A stretch of DNA of 64,000 nt from a halophilic archaeon SHRA6 (GCA_005239175.1 SOPS01000004.1:310001-374000); one strand, 5' to 3'. Counted from the first letter of the stretch, positions 54,029 through 62,653 are shown. Program-made: numbers and translations. Notes: generated by a model not told the origin, from the letters alone.

Positions 54029-55177
54029 ATGGTTAAGAAAATCACTGCGCAACAGCTTGCGGACAAGATCGACACCGACGAACAATTCACGCTAATCGAC
54101 ACGCGTCCGGAAGACAGCTTCGAGGCCTGGCACGTGCAAGACGCTGAGAACGTTCCGTATGACCCTTACGAGGGCTTGCGTGATGACCAACTGAACGAAG
54201 TGAATGCACTGGTCGACGGCGGACCGCTCATCGCGATCTGTGGGAAGGGTTTGACATCGACGCAGTTTGCGTTCGATCTCGACGAACACGGCTACGACGA
54301 CATCTCGATCGTCACTGACGGGATGGAGGGATGGAGCAAGCTCTACGAGGTCGTTCCCATCGAGACATCCACCGACGACCTCATTATTCGGCAGGTGCAG
54401 CGCAGAGCAAAGGGCTGTCTCGGCTACGTGATCGGCTCGAAAGAGAGTCAAGAAGCCGTCCTTTTCGATGCGACCAGACAGACCGATCGGTTCAAAGTTG
54501 CTGGCCAAGACGCTGGGCTCTCCATAACGCGTGTGGTTGATACGCACGTCCACGCCGATCACATCTCAGGGAGTCCGGCACTCGCCGACGAGGTCGGCGT
54601 ATCCTACCACCTCGGCGATCCAGCCAGTGAGCGCGGTGTCGAGTACGAATACGAACCGCTGTCAGATGGAACGGTCATCCAAGTCGGCGACATCGAGATC
54701 GAGGCACTCCACACACCTGGGCACACCTCGGAAATGATGAACTACCTCGTCGACGGTGAATTCCTCTTGACGGGCGATACACTGTTCGTCGACTCTGTCG
54801 GGCGAACGGAACTCCAGTTTGGCGAGGACGACGCCTCCCATGGAGCGGAGCTGCTGTATGACTCGCTCCACGAGACGATCCTTGAGCTCCCAGACGACAC
54901 CACGATCCTGCCGGGTCACCTTACCGTCACGAGCGACGGACGCTATGAGAACGGTACGCCGGGTGAACCCCTTGAGGCACGGCTCGGGGACCTCCGCGAC
55001 GAACTTGACTTTCTCGAGTTCGATCGCGACGCGTTCGTCGATCGCCTGACTGAGGACGCTCCGGAGAAACCCCCGAACTACGAGACGGTTATCGCGATCA
55101 ACACCGGGAAAGAGATCGTCGAAGATGAGAGCGAGGCGACGGAACTCGAAATGGGGCCGAACAACTGTGCCGCGTAA
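54029..55177 (+). CDS. Rhodanese-metallo-beta-lactamase fusion (persulfide dioxygenase-like)
   Basis: A 382-residue fusion. Residues ~1-110 form a rhodanese domain with active Cys71 in AICGKGLTS; residues ~115-350 form a metallo-beta-lactamase fold with the metal motif THVHADH (His173, His175, Asp177, His178) and GHTSEMM. MBL proteins of this type next to or fused with rhodanese are often ETHE1-like sulfur dioxygenases that oxidise persulfide to sulfite; the order here (rhodanese first) is less common. I start at the ATG at 54029 rather than the TTG at 54023. The next gene's start lies within its last codons. Confidence 0.88.
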   Translation: MVKKITAQQLADKIDTDEQFTLIDTRPEDSFEAWHVQDAENVPYDPYEGLRDDQLNEVNALVDGGPLIAICGKGLTSTQFAFDLDEHGYDDISIVTDGMEGWSKLYEVVPIETSTDDLIIRQVQRRAKGCLGYVIGSKESQEAVLFDATRQTDRFKVAGQDAGLSITRVVDTHVHADHISGSPALADEVGVSYHLGDPASERGVEYEYEPLSDGTVIQVGDIEIEALHTPGHTSEMMNYLVDGEFLLTGDTLFVDSVGRTELQFGEDDASHGAELLYDSLHETILELPDDTTILPGHLTVTSDGRYENGTPGEPLEARLGDLRDELDFLEFDRDAFVDRLTEDAPEKPPNYETVIAINTGKEIVEDESEATELEMGPNNCAA

Positions 55178-56576
55178 ACAGCACTCGCTCTCCCGTCGCA
55201 GGCTCCTCCAGCTGACGGGAGCGTCCACTCTCGGCGCGCTCGCGGGCTGTACCGGTCAGCTACCGGGCACCGACGACAGTGAGGGACAGGAGGTACCGCC
55301 GCGCTCGACAGTTACAGCCGAGCCAGATACGTCCGTCAACCTCACCGCGGCGTCTGGGACCCTTCAGCCAGCACCCGAGATGTCGACGACCAACTGGCTG
55401 TACAAAGGTGAATTCCCCGGGCCGGAGCTACGCGTCCAGGAAGGGGACGTACTCAGCGTCGAATTGAGTAACGATCTCCAGGCCGAAACAACGATTCACT
55501 GGCACGGAGTCCCCGTCGCGAACCCAGTCGATGGGGTGCCGAACGTAACGCAGGACCCAGTCGCTCCTGGCGATACGTTCACGTACACGTTCCGTGCCGA
55601 ACCCGCCGGGACGTATTTCTATCACAGTCACGTTGGGCTCCAGCTCGACCGGGGATTGCTCGGCCCACTAATCGTAGAAGAGCGTGACCCGCACGTCGAG
55701 TACGATCGCGAGTACATCGTCGTCGTCGACGATTACCTCCCCGAAGAGCCGGAACTTCCTTCGGACGGAGGAATGAGTGGGGACGGAATGATGGGAGACG
55801 TTCGGCCGCCGTACGAGGGCCTCCTGATCAACGGTCGGCTTCCAGAGGATCCGCCGAGGTTCGAAGTGGCAGAAGGAGAGCGGGTGCGCCTCCGGTTCGT
55901 GAACGCCGGCAGTGCGACAGTCTTTGGTGTACGAATCGCAGGTCACGAGATGACGGTGACCCACGCCGATGGTCGGCCTGTCGAACCCATCGACGTGGAC
56001 TCGTTCGTCTTCGGGGCCGGTGAGCGCTATGACGTCGTGATTGAGGCGACGAACCCAGGCACGTGGGCCGTTCAAGCGGATGCGCTCGATGGAAACGAAC
56101 CACCAGCCACGGCTGTTGTCGAGTACGAGTTAGCGGGCGGGGAGAGCCCAAAGCGCCCGTCGTCGGCAAGCAACCGGCTGGAGTACGGTGACTTACAGGC
56201 GATTTCCTCGCTCAACGGGATGAGTGGAGAGCCGGATCGAACGTTCGATCTGACGCTCTCACGCGGCAGAGGCCAGTCCTACACGTGGACGATAGACGGG
56301 CAGGCCTACCCGGACGCCGATCCGCTCCAGGTCCGGCCCGACGAACACGTCCGAATCCGGATGACCAATCAGAGCCCAGTCGTTCACCCGATGCATCTTC
56401 ACGGTCACTTCTTCCAAGTCGGCAACGCGATCAAAGACACGGTCATTGTTCCGGGACATCGAGGGCAGGTGACGATCGACTTCCACGCCGACAACCCCGG
56501 TCGGTGGTTGTTCCACTGTCACAATCTCTACCATCTCGATGCAGGAATGGCACGCGTCGTGAGATACGTCGAGTGA
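55167..56576 (+). CDS. Multicopper oxidase, Tat-exported lipoprotein
   Basis: A 469-residue laccase-like enzyme with three cupredoxin domains. The N-terminus SRRRLLQLTGASTLGALAGC has the twin Arg and lipobox of a Tat lipoprotein. The copper sites are intact: IHWHGV and YHSHVG for type 2/3 in domain 1, HPMHLHGHFF and HCHNLYHLDAGM in domain 3. Met-rich stretch DGGMSGDGMMGD near residue 200 suggests cuprous ion oxidation. The GTG start at 55167 overlaps the end of the rhodanese-MBL gene by 11 bp, so the two are coupled. Likely a copper-detoxifying oxidase on the cell surface. Confidence 0.92.
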   Translation: MPRKQHSLSRRRLLQLTGASTLGALAGCTGQLPGTDDSEGQEVPPRSTVTAEPDTSVNLTAASGTLQPAPEMSTTNWLYKGEFPGPELRVQEGDVLSVELSNDLQAETTIHWHGVPVANPVDGVPNVTQDPVAPGDTFTYTFRAEPAGTYFYHSHVGLQLDRGLLGPLIVEERDPHVEYDREYIVVVDDYLPEEPELPSDGGMSGDGMMGDVRPPYEGLLINGRLPEDPPRFEVAEGERVRLRFVNAGSATVFGVRIAGHEMTVTHADGRPVEPIDVDSFVFGAGERYDVVIEATNPGTWAVQADALDGNEPPATAVVEYELAGGESPKRPSSASNRLEYGDLQAISSLNGMSGEPDRTFDLTLSRGRGQSYTWTIDGQAYPDADPLQVRPDEHVRIRMTNQSPVVHPMHLHGHFFQVGNAIKDTVIVPGHRGQVTIDFHADNPGRWLFHCHNLYHLDAGMARVVRYVE

Positions 56577-56806
56577 CTCGGTTGAAGACCCGCTTTCGGA
56601 TCGGTCATACTGTCATTCCTGTGATCGTGGTTTTATCACGGGAGAAGTTCTGAGCGCCAATCCGGCGAATTCGAGCCGGATGAACGGTCTCGCTCCTGAA
56701 AAACGATTAGATCGGCGTATACACGTTCTCGAACGTTCTCATCCGCGGATTCACACCCATGATGATAACTCCTGAGCAGGCCTACGAGTAACTGAGGAGA
56801 AAAACA

Positions 56807-57103
56807 ATGACTGAAATCAAACTCGGCCGCTGGCTGCTTGTGGCGTTGGCGATCGTCGGACTCGCGTTCGCCGCGCCCGTGGTCAGTGCCCACGGCAACG
56901 ACACGACTGCTGACGACGCGCATACAGACAATGCCACTGCCGATGACTGGGCCACGTGGATGGAGGCGCAGATGACCGAACACATGGGCCCAGGGAGCGT
57001 CGAGTGGATGGAGTCGCACATGGGTGTGACCGTCGACGAGATGGGCCAGGCCATGGCTGACGGTGAGCACAGAGGCGGGATGCACGGGCAGGGCCACTGC
57101 TGA
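56807..57103 (+). CDS. Secreted Met/His-rich small protein
   Basis: A 98-residue exported peptide. It has a Sec-type signal (residues ~1-28, ending VVSAHG), then a segment rich in Asp, Thr and Met, with several His (TEHMG, EHRGGMHGQGHC). A GGAG ribosome site is at 56796-56799. The final residues give His, Met and a C-terminal Cys, all soft metal ligands. It follows the multicopper oxidase by 230 bp and precedes a SHOCT protein. Probable extracellular copper-binding protein; no defined family. Confidence 0.7.
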   Translation: MTEIKLGRWLLVALAIVGLAFAAPVVSAHGNDTTADDAHTDNATADDWATWMEAQMTEHMGPGSVEWMESHMGVTVDEMGQAMADGEHRGGMHGQGHC

Positions 57104-57157
57104 CGGTCCTGACTGCGATCGACTCAGCCGAACATGAGAATCCACTAATCGAAGACA

Positions 57158-57529
57158 ATGACGCAACTCACCACCCACATCGGACGCACTGCTCGTCAAC
57201 TCACGATACTCGCTGTCCCACTGCTGATCGTAGCAACTGGGACGATCGTGGCGACTGGAACGGCTCTTGCCCATGATGGTGGAAGCTACGGCGGCATGAT
57301 GGGTGGGAGCGGTTGGGGTCTCTTCGGCGGAGTGATGGGGCTTTGGGGACTTCTCTGGATGGGGCTTCTCATCGCTATCCCCCTCTACATCGTTTATGTC
57401 CTCCTCAATCGAGAGTCCGCAGGGAACGACAAGCAGGCGCAGTCGGTTCTCCGCGAACGTTATGCCCGCGGTGAGCTCTCTGAAGAGGAATTCGATCGGC
57501 GGCGAGACAAACTCGAACGTTCCAAGTAA
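57158..57529 (+). CDS. SHOCT-domain small membrane protein
   Basis: A 123-residue protein. The N-terminal hydrophobic segment (~18-38) may be a cleavable signal, followed by a Gly/Met-rich stretch (GGSYGGMMGGSGWGLFGG), a second membrane segment (~57-82) and a C-terminal SHOCT domain (residues ~95-122: LRERYARGELSEEEFDRRRD). SHOCT proteins with such Met/Gly loops occur beside copper genes in many prokaryotes; their function is not established. Same strand as, and 54 bp after, the Met/His-rich peptide. Confidence 0.82.
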   Translation: MTQLTTHIGRTARQLTILAVPLLIVATGTIVATGTALAHDGGSYGGMMGGSGWGLFGGVMGLWGLLWMGLLIAIPLYIVYVLLNRESAGNDKQAQSVLRERYARGELSEEEFDRRRDKLERSK

Positions 57530-57705
57530 CTGGCAAAGTACCGTTCATGGTCAAAATTACTCTCTGACCCGATCCACAAACTGTTGATCTGGTTCTGAAC
57601 CACTACCGTAACTGATATTTCTCGATGGATTTGCCCTTGGTACGCTTTCGAAATATTCCGGATATCGCGTTCGCCCCCGGTAAAACGTACGCTCCGAGGC
57701 GAGTA

Positions 57706-58134
57706 TCAGTTCTGGTTCTTCGGCCGCTCGATACCCTCGGCGGCCTTGATTTCGTCTGTCTTCTCGACTTCGGCGAATAGCTCTCGGTACGCATCGGGCT
57801 CGAAAAGGTTGTTCCGATCGAACAGTTCGCGGGCGGCATCGGTAAGCTGAAAGAACCGGTATGGCTGGCCTCGTTCGAGCCCTTGGCGATCTCGTTCGAT
57901 GGCCTCGATCAGTCCTACCTCCTCTAGGCGGATGAGGTGGTCGGTGAGTGTCGACGCGGCAACGCTCGGGTTGTAGTATTCGAGTTCTTTCTTCGAGGGT
58001 GCGCCTTTCGGGTGGCCGACGATCGTCCCGATGATATTCGCGCGGGTCGTGTCGTCGAGGACACTCAACGCTGCGATCGGATCGAGGCCGATCGAGTTCT
58101 TCGCTGGCGTGAGGGCGGCGTCAGGCCGGGACAT
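57706..58134 (-). CDS. Winged-helix (ArsR/PadR-like) transcriptional regulator
   Basis: A 142-residue regulator with a winged-helix domain (residues ~15-105: ALSVLDDTTRANIIGTIVGH, then TLTDHLIRLEEVGLIEAIER). The C-terminal part (LFDRNNLFEPDAYRELFAEV) is helical. No metal-binding cysteines, so it is not a classic ArsR metal sensor. Divergent from the gene at 58266, with 131 bp between, so it probably regulates that gene or itself. Confidence 0.85.
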   Translation of the reverse strand: MSRPDAALTPAKNSIGLDPIAALSVLDDTTRANIIGTIVGHPKGAPSKKELEYYNPSVAASTLTDHLIRLEEVGLIEAIERDRQGLERGQPYRFFQLTDAARELFDRNNLFEPDAYRELFAEVEKTDEIKAAEGIERPKNQN

Positions 58135-58265
58135 TGTGTATCAGTGTTTGTACCCCGATCGAATACCCATTTCGGTGAAATTCGAATTGGTAGCCAGAAT
58201 GCTTCCGTATTCCACTTTTGATCGTATTTCCGTACTGCCAGGTGTCGGTGGAAAATGATTCCAGT

Positions 58266-58841
58266 ATGACTAATGACGGCGCTACCCGTGCCGTCATCGA
58301 CAAATTGGGTGACCAGCCGGGGGAGACGCTAACACCCGAACGGGTCGAGGCGATCCAGACCGCGATGCACGAGAACCTCGGACGATTCATCAACAACACG
58401 TCCTACTTCGTTCTCGGTTCCTACGGTGAGAAAGAGCGGCCACGATTGGAAGCTGTTCGCGACCAACTCACGAACGATGCCGCAGCCTCGAGCTCCGATG
58501 ACGGGGTCGACGCATTTCTGATGGACGATATCCTAGATGTCTCGGAGTTCTTCACGTCGAAATTTAAGCTACTGGTCAGTTACGCGGATCATATCGTGGG
58601 GGTGTACGAACACTCTCAGGGCGGGCACGCGTGGGAAGCAGGCTACATCGATCAGCCGACCTATCGCGATCGGACGCAAGCCTTCTATCGAACGTACGTG
58701 ACTGAGGAGGAACAGTACGCGGCCTACGACGGGATGTTCGCACACTATCTCCTCTCGATGGAGCGGGTGGATCGAGCGTTTACGTGGACGACGCCCGAGG
58801 AACTTCGTGAGTATATCGCGGATGCGTACGCGGCCGATTGA
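58266..58841 (+). CDS. Unassigned protein with nucleoside deoxyribosyltransferase/TIR-like features
   Basis: A 191-residue cytoplasmic protein of no family I can name with certainty. Its sequence order resembles nucleoside 2-deoxyribosyltransferase/TIR-like folds: a first strand SYFVLGSYGEKERPRLEAVR, a stretch that ends in DAFLMDDILD, then FKLLVSYADHIVGVYE and SQGGHAWEAGYI, where Glu in GHAWEAGY could be the catalytic Glu. It also has an acidic N-terminus and a helical C-terminus (YIADAYAAD). I start at the ATG at 58266. Divergent from a winged-helix regulator. NAD- or nucleotide-cleaving activity is only a hypothesis. Confidence 0.5.
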   Translation: MTNDGATRAVIDKLGDQPGETLTPERVEAIQTAMHENLGRFINNTSYFVLGSYGEKERPRLEAVRDQLTNDAAASSSDDGVDAFLMDDILDVSEFFTSKFKLLVSYADHIVGVYEHSQGGHAWEAGYIDQPTYRDRTQAFYRTYVTEEEQYAAYDGMFAHYLLSMERVDRAFTWTTPEELREYIADAYAAD

Positions 58842-59120
58842 TTTGGGCTCCTCAATTCACACAAATATCCCTACGGTCGCCCGGTGCATCCCGCGAGAAG
58901 CACGAAAATAGATAGTAGCAACGTAGTGAGGCCCAGCCACTCACAGCAAAACACTGCTGATTGCTACCGAAAATAGGAACGGTCATCACTGAATAATCTC
59001 CCATACTGACTCTAATCGGTGCTACCAGATTAATAACTTCTATGTGGTGAATATATATTTCAATAGATGCCGCACGACAGTATGGACAGACCACGGTTCG
59101 TCTGATTGTAGCACGATAGA

Positions 59121-59519
59121 TTACGGCTCAACGGATCGGGAGCCGTCGAGTGCGACTAAGACGGCAGTTGCGCGGTTGGTTGTGCTATATTTGCGCCACT
59201 TTCCGTCTTTTCGTCGTGTGAGGAGCCCGGCCTCTGTGAGCTGGGAGAGTGCATGGCTAATCGCACTGTCGCTCACATCAAGCAGTGGGGCGAACTCACA
59301 GACGCACAGCTCCTCACCAGCCGTGTGAATAATTCGAACGATTTTGTAGCGCGTTTCGTTGGACATCGCTGACAGTAGGTCGACATCCGATTCGAGATCG
59401 GGCCCGCCGACGGCCGCATCCAACTCTTCAAGTTCCTCGAGTCGCTCTCGAAGCGCGTCGTTCGTACAACTCCCTCGTTCGTCGGTTAGATACCGCTGGA
59501 GTCGATCGCTCGCTGACAT
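59121..59519 (-). CDS. arsR: ArsR-type metalloid-responsive repressor
   Basis: A 132-residue winged-helix repressor. The HTH is in residues ~45-110 (LLSAMSNETRYKIVRIIH, then CEFAPLLDVSDSAISHALSQ). ELCVCEF gives a Cys72-x-Cys74 pair in the position where As(III)-sensing ArsR proteins bind metalloid, with Cys18 as a possible third ligand. It is divergent from the arsD-arsA genes, about 495 bp away, and the regions before both share a TTGACCAA(C/T)AA element. Dissociation from DNA upon As(III)/Sb(III) binding would induce the operon. Confidence 0.9.
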   Translation of the reverse strand: MSASDRLQRYLTDERGSCTNDALRERLEELEELDAAVGGPDLESDVDLLSAMSNETRYKIVRIIHTAGEELCVCEFAPLLDVSDSAISHALSQLTEAGLLTRRKDGKWRKYSTTNRATAVLVALDGSRSVEP

Positions 59520-59527
59520 ACAGATAG

Positions 59528-59538
59528 TTGACCAACAA
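59528..59538 (+). promoter_or_regulatory. Candidate ArsR site, copy 1
   Basis: TTGACCAACAA lies 9-19 bp upstream of the arsR start and differs at one base from copy 2 before arsD. Confidence 0.45.
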
Positions 59539-59992
59539 ATAAATTAACTCTTTTGCAGTCACTGTCCACTCTACAGTCACACCTACAACATATTAATTTA
59601 GCCTTTACTAATACGATTTTTGTATGATAATCTATACGGTCCACCGAGAGACGACGTAGTCGACATCGCCAGTGCGAGAAATAGAGGCGATAGAACAGGT
59701 GGTGCACTCCGACCCTTTGAGATAGAGCTGATGTCGTACATACGAGTCTACTACAGTGCGCTCGCCTCCCGATGTATCGCTACTGCTGAAACGAACGACG
59801 ACGACGGTTCGTGATCTGCAGAAGCCTTTATAAACTTATCTCGCTTGGTCGATCATCGGTCCCCTATCTCGGCCGATACACGATTTAGTTATCATCGAAA
59901 CGTTTACGTATATAATTCACATTTTTCTCAAATGAATAGGAGACAAGACAACTCAAAATAACGATTGTCAGTCCCAACTAGTTGAGGCTCGT

Positions 59993-60003
59993 TTGACCAA
60001 TAA
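59993..60003 (+). promoter_or_regulatory. Candidate ArsR site, copy 2
   Basis: TTGACCAATAA lies 12-22 bp upstream of the arsD start. It lies within a wider inverted pattern GTTTG-N-CAAAC that overlaps the arsD initiation region. Confidence 0.45.
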
Positions 60004-60014
60004 CCAAACAAACC

Positions 60015-60344
60015 ATGACCGAAATCCAACTCTACGAAGAAGCGATGTGTTGTTCCACAGGTGTTTGTGGACCCGACCCCGACGACGAACTCGTCGAACT
60101 GAGCGCCGCACTTGACCAACTCGAAGACGAATTCGCGGACGCCGAGATCTCGCGTGCGAATATGCAGCATAACATCGACCAATTCCTCAACACGCAGAAG
60201 ATCTATGATCTCGTCCAGGAAAATGGCCCTGAGATCCTCCCAATCACGACCGTCAACGGCGAGATCGTCGCCAAAGAGGAGTATCTCTCCTACGACGAGT
60301 TGGCAGCCGAACTGCGCGCCAATCAACCTCAAGAGGCCGAATAA
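60015..60344 (+). CDS. arsD: ArsD arsenite metallochaperone
   Basis: A 109-residue protein of the ArsD family, which hands As(III) to ArsA and also acts as a weak repressor. The conserved arsenite ligands are Cys12, Cys13 and Cys18 in MCCSTGVCG; the thioredoxin-like fold continues with YDLVQENGPEILPITTVNGE. It is followed directly by arsA with no gap (60344/60345). Acidic C-terminal tail typical of haloarchaea. Confidence 0.95.
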   Translation: MTEIQLYEEAMCCSTGVCGPDPDDELVELSAALDQLEDEFADAEISRANMQHNIDQFLNTQKIYDLVQENGPEILPITTVNGEIVAKEEYLSYDELAAELRANQPQEAE

Positions 60345-62282
60345 ATGCAATCAACGCAAGTGACAACTGACGCCCGAGAGATTATCGAACCGAGCGGCAA
60401 GGACACCGAGTTCGTCTTTTTCAGCGGCAAAGGTGGCGTCGGAAAGAGCACTGTGAGCTGTGCCACAGCGACCTGGCTCGCCGACAACGACTACAACACC
60501 CTGTTGGTAACGACTGATCCTGCACCGAATCTCTCGGACATTTTCGGTCAGCAGATCGGCCACAAAGTCACTGACATCGACGGGGTCGACAACCTCTCTG
60601 CCATCGAGATTGACCCTGATCAGGCCGCCGAGGATTATCGACAAGAAACAATTGAGCCGATGCGTGAGCTGCTCAACGACGAGCAGATCAGCGCCGTCGA
60701 AGAACAGCTCAACAGTCCTTGTGTCGAGGAGATTGCCGCCTTCGACAACTTCGTCGATTTTATGGACTCACCGGAATACGACGTTGTCGTCTTCGATACC
60801 GCACCCACGGGTCACACGATCCGGCTGATGGAATTGCCCTCAGACTGGAACGCCGAACTTGAAAAGGGAGGGTCGACGTGTATCGGCCCCGCTGCCTCAA
60901 TGGAAGAGCGTAAGAAGGATTACGAGCGCGCAATCGACACACTGCAAGATAGCGAGAAAACCTCATTTGCCTTTGTCGGCAAACCTGAGGACTCCTCGAT
61001 CGACGAGATCCAGCGGAGTGCGTCGGAGCTTGTCGAACTCGGTATCGAATCTCAACTCCTGATTATCAACGGCTACCTACCGGGATCGGTCTGTGAGGAT
61101 CCCTTCTTCTCCGGGAAACGCGAGGACGAACAGGCGGTTATCGAACGCGCTGCCTCCGAGTTCGGCGCCAACGCGATGGCAACGTATCCGCTCCAGCCCG
61201 GCGAGATCGCCGGTCTCGATCTGTTGGCCGACGTCGGTGGCGTCCTCTACGACGGCGACGACGCGACCGTTAACGTGGGTTCAGCGACTAACGTCGATAT
61301 CGACGAGTCTGTTTATTTTGACTCGCTGACCGACCCAGATGCGGTCACCGAGAAGCTCCAGCCGGTCGACGGTGAGACGCGCTATTTATTTTTCACCGGG
61401 AAAGGCGGTGTCGGGAAGAGTACTATCGCCGCAACGTCGGCAACCAAACTCGCAGAGGCGGGCTACGAGACACTCGTCGTGACGACCGATCCGGCCGCCC
61501 ATCTTGAAGACATCTTTGGCGAGCCAGTCGGCCACGACCCTACCTCGGTAAGCCAAGAGAACCTCGATGCAGCCCGCATCGATCAGGAGCAGGCCCTCGA
61601 AGAGTACCGCGAGCAGGTCCTCGATCACGTCACCGAGATGTACGCCGAGAAGGAAGACACCGAGATCGACGTCGACGCTGCCATCGCCAATGTCGAGGAG
61701 GAATTGGAGTCGCCGTGTGCCGAGGAGATGGCCGCGCTCGAAAAGTTCGTAGCCTACTTTGACGAGGACGGCTACGACATCGTCGTCTTCGACACCGCGC
61801 CGACCGGTCACACCCTTCGACTCCTCGAACTCCCATCCGACTGGAAAGGCTTCATGGATCTCGGATCGCTGACGAAGGGTGCGGCGCCCGCCAAAGGCGA
61901 TCAGTACGACAAGGTGATCGAGACGATGCAGAATCCTGACAAAAGCTCGTTTGCCTTCGTCATGTACCCCGAGTACACGCCGATGATGGAGGCCCACCGG
62001 GCGGCCGAGGACCTGAAGGATCAAGTCGGCATCGAGACCGCCTTCGTCGTCGCCAACTACCTCCTACCCGAGGAGTATGGCGACAACGCCTTCTTCGCTA
62101 ATCGGCGGGCCCAACAACAGCAATATCTCAGCGAAATCAAGGACCGTTTCGAGACCCCCATGATGCTCGCGCCGCTTCGTCAGGACGAACCGATCGGTCT
62201 CGACGAACTCAGTGTGTTCGGTGACGTAGTGACCGGGCTGGATACTGTCGAGCGGCAGCCAGCGGAGGTGTCACCGCAATGA
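60345..62282 (+). CDS. arsA: ArsA arsenite-transporting ATPase
   Basis: A 645-residue duplicated ATPase. Each half (A1 ~20-310, A2 ~340-630) has a P-loop: SGKGGVGKST with Lys34 and TGKGGVGKST with Lys358, a signal region DTAPTGHT and a metalloid-binding Cys: Cys126 in SPCVEE and Cys458 in SPCAEE. ArsA normally drives an ArsB arsenite channel, and no arsB or acr3 lies in this window, so it must use a permease encoded elsewhere. The stop overlaps the next gene by 4 bp (62279-62282). Confidence 0.95.
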   Translation: MQSTQVTTDAREIIEPSGKDTEFVFFSGKGGVGKSTVSCATATWLADNDYNTLLVTTDPAPNLSDIFGQQIGHKVTDIDGVDNLSAIEIDPDQAAEDYRQETIEPMRELLNDEQISAVEEQLNSPCVEEIAAFDNFVDFMDSPEYDVVVFDTAPTGHTIRLMELPSDWNAELEKGGSTCIGPAASMEERKKDYERAIDTLQDSEKTSFAFVGKPEDSSIDEIQRSASELVELGIESQLLIINGYLPGSVCEDPFFSGKREDEQAVIERAASEFGANAMATYPLQPGEIAGLDLLADVGGVLYDGDDATVNVGSATNVDIDESVYFDSLTDPDAVTEKLQPVDGETRYLFFTGKGGVGKSTIAATSATKLAEAGYETLVVTTDPAAHLEDIFGEPVGHDPTSVSQENLDAARIDQEQALEEYREQVLDHVTEMYAEKEDTEIDVDAAIANVEEELESPCAEEMAALEKFVAYFDEDGYDIVVFDTAPTGHTLRLLELPSDWKGFMDLGSLTKGAAPAKGDQYDKVIETMQNPDKSSFAFVMYPEYTPMMEAHRAAEDLKDQVGIETAFVVANYLLPEEYGDNAFFANRRAQQQQYLSEIKDRFETPMMLAPLRQDEPIGLDELSVFGDVVTGLDTVERQPAEVSPQ

Positions 62283-62653
62283 GCGACGCCGAAGCCGTCC
62301 AGAACGCTGAGGACGCCGTTGAACAGAAACTTCGGGCGTTCATCGACGCGATCGAGGATAGTGAAACGTACCAGCAGTACATGGCCGCAAACGAACGGCT
62401 CGAAAGCGACGATGAAGCCATGCAACTGCTCAAAGAGTATCGCCAGAAACAGCAACAGATGCAGCAGAGCTTCGATCAGTCGCTCATGGCCGAACTCCAA
62501 GAGATTCAAACCGAACTCGCGGAAAACGAGACTATTCAGCAGCACAAGGCCGCCCAAATGGAGTTAGTCGAGTTGCTCGAAGAGACTAACGACATGATTA
62601 GTGAACCGATCGGCATGGAGTTCGCGCAGTCCTCGGGAGGTGGGTGCTGTTGA
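62279..62653 (+). CDS. YlbF-like coiled-coil protein with C-terminal vicinal cysteines
   Basis: A 124-residue, largely alpha-helical protein resembling the YlbF/YmcA family (residues ~15-105: IDAIEDSETYQQYMAANERL, QLLKEYRQKQQQMQQ and MELVELLEETNDMI). It ends with SSGGGCC, placing two adjacent Cys (123-124) on a flexible Gly tail. Its ATG overlaps the arsA stop by 4 bp, so it is translated with arsA. YlbF proteins in Bacillus work in a complex with an Fe-S cluster; nobody I know of links them to arsenic. Vicinal cysteines are typical As(III) ligands, so delivery or sensing of metalloid is a reasonable hypothesis. Confidence 0.85.
   Translation: MSDAEAVQNAEDAVEQKLRAFIDAIEDSETYQQYMAANERLESDDEAMQLLKEYRQKQQQMQQSFDQSLMAELQEIQTELAENETIQQHKAAQMELVELLEETNDMISEPIGMEFAQSSGGGCC

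Larger units (their letters stand above)
59520..60014. promoter_or_regulatory. ars divergent control region
   Basis: 495 bp, AT-rich at both ends, with no credible gene. TATA-like sequences are near 59826 (CTTTATAAAC) and 59908-59915 (GTATATAA). Two copies of an 11-bp element lie at 59528-59538 and 59993-60003, directly beside the arsR and arsD starts. Confidence 0.55.

Noticed and set aside
59620-59814. 64-codon frame in the ars control region
   Set aside because: No homology or promoter, and it lies within the AT-rich regulatory segment.
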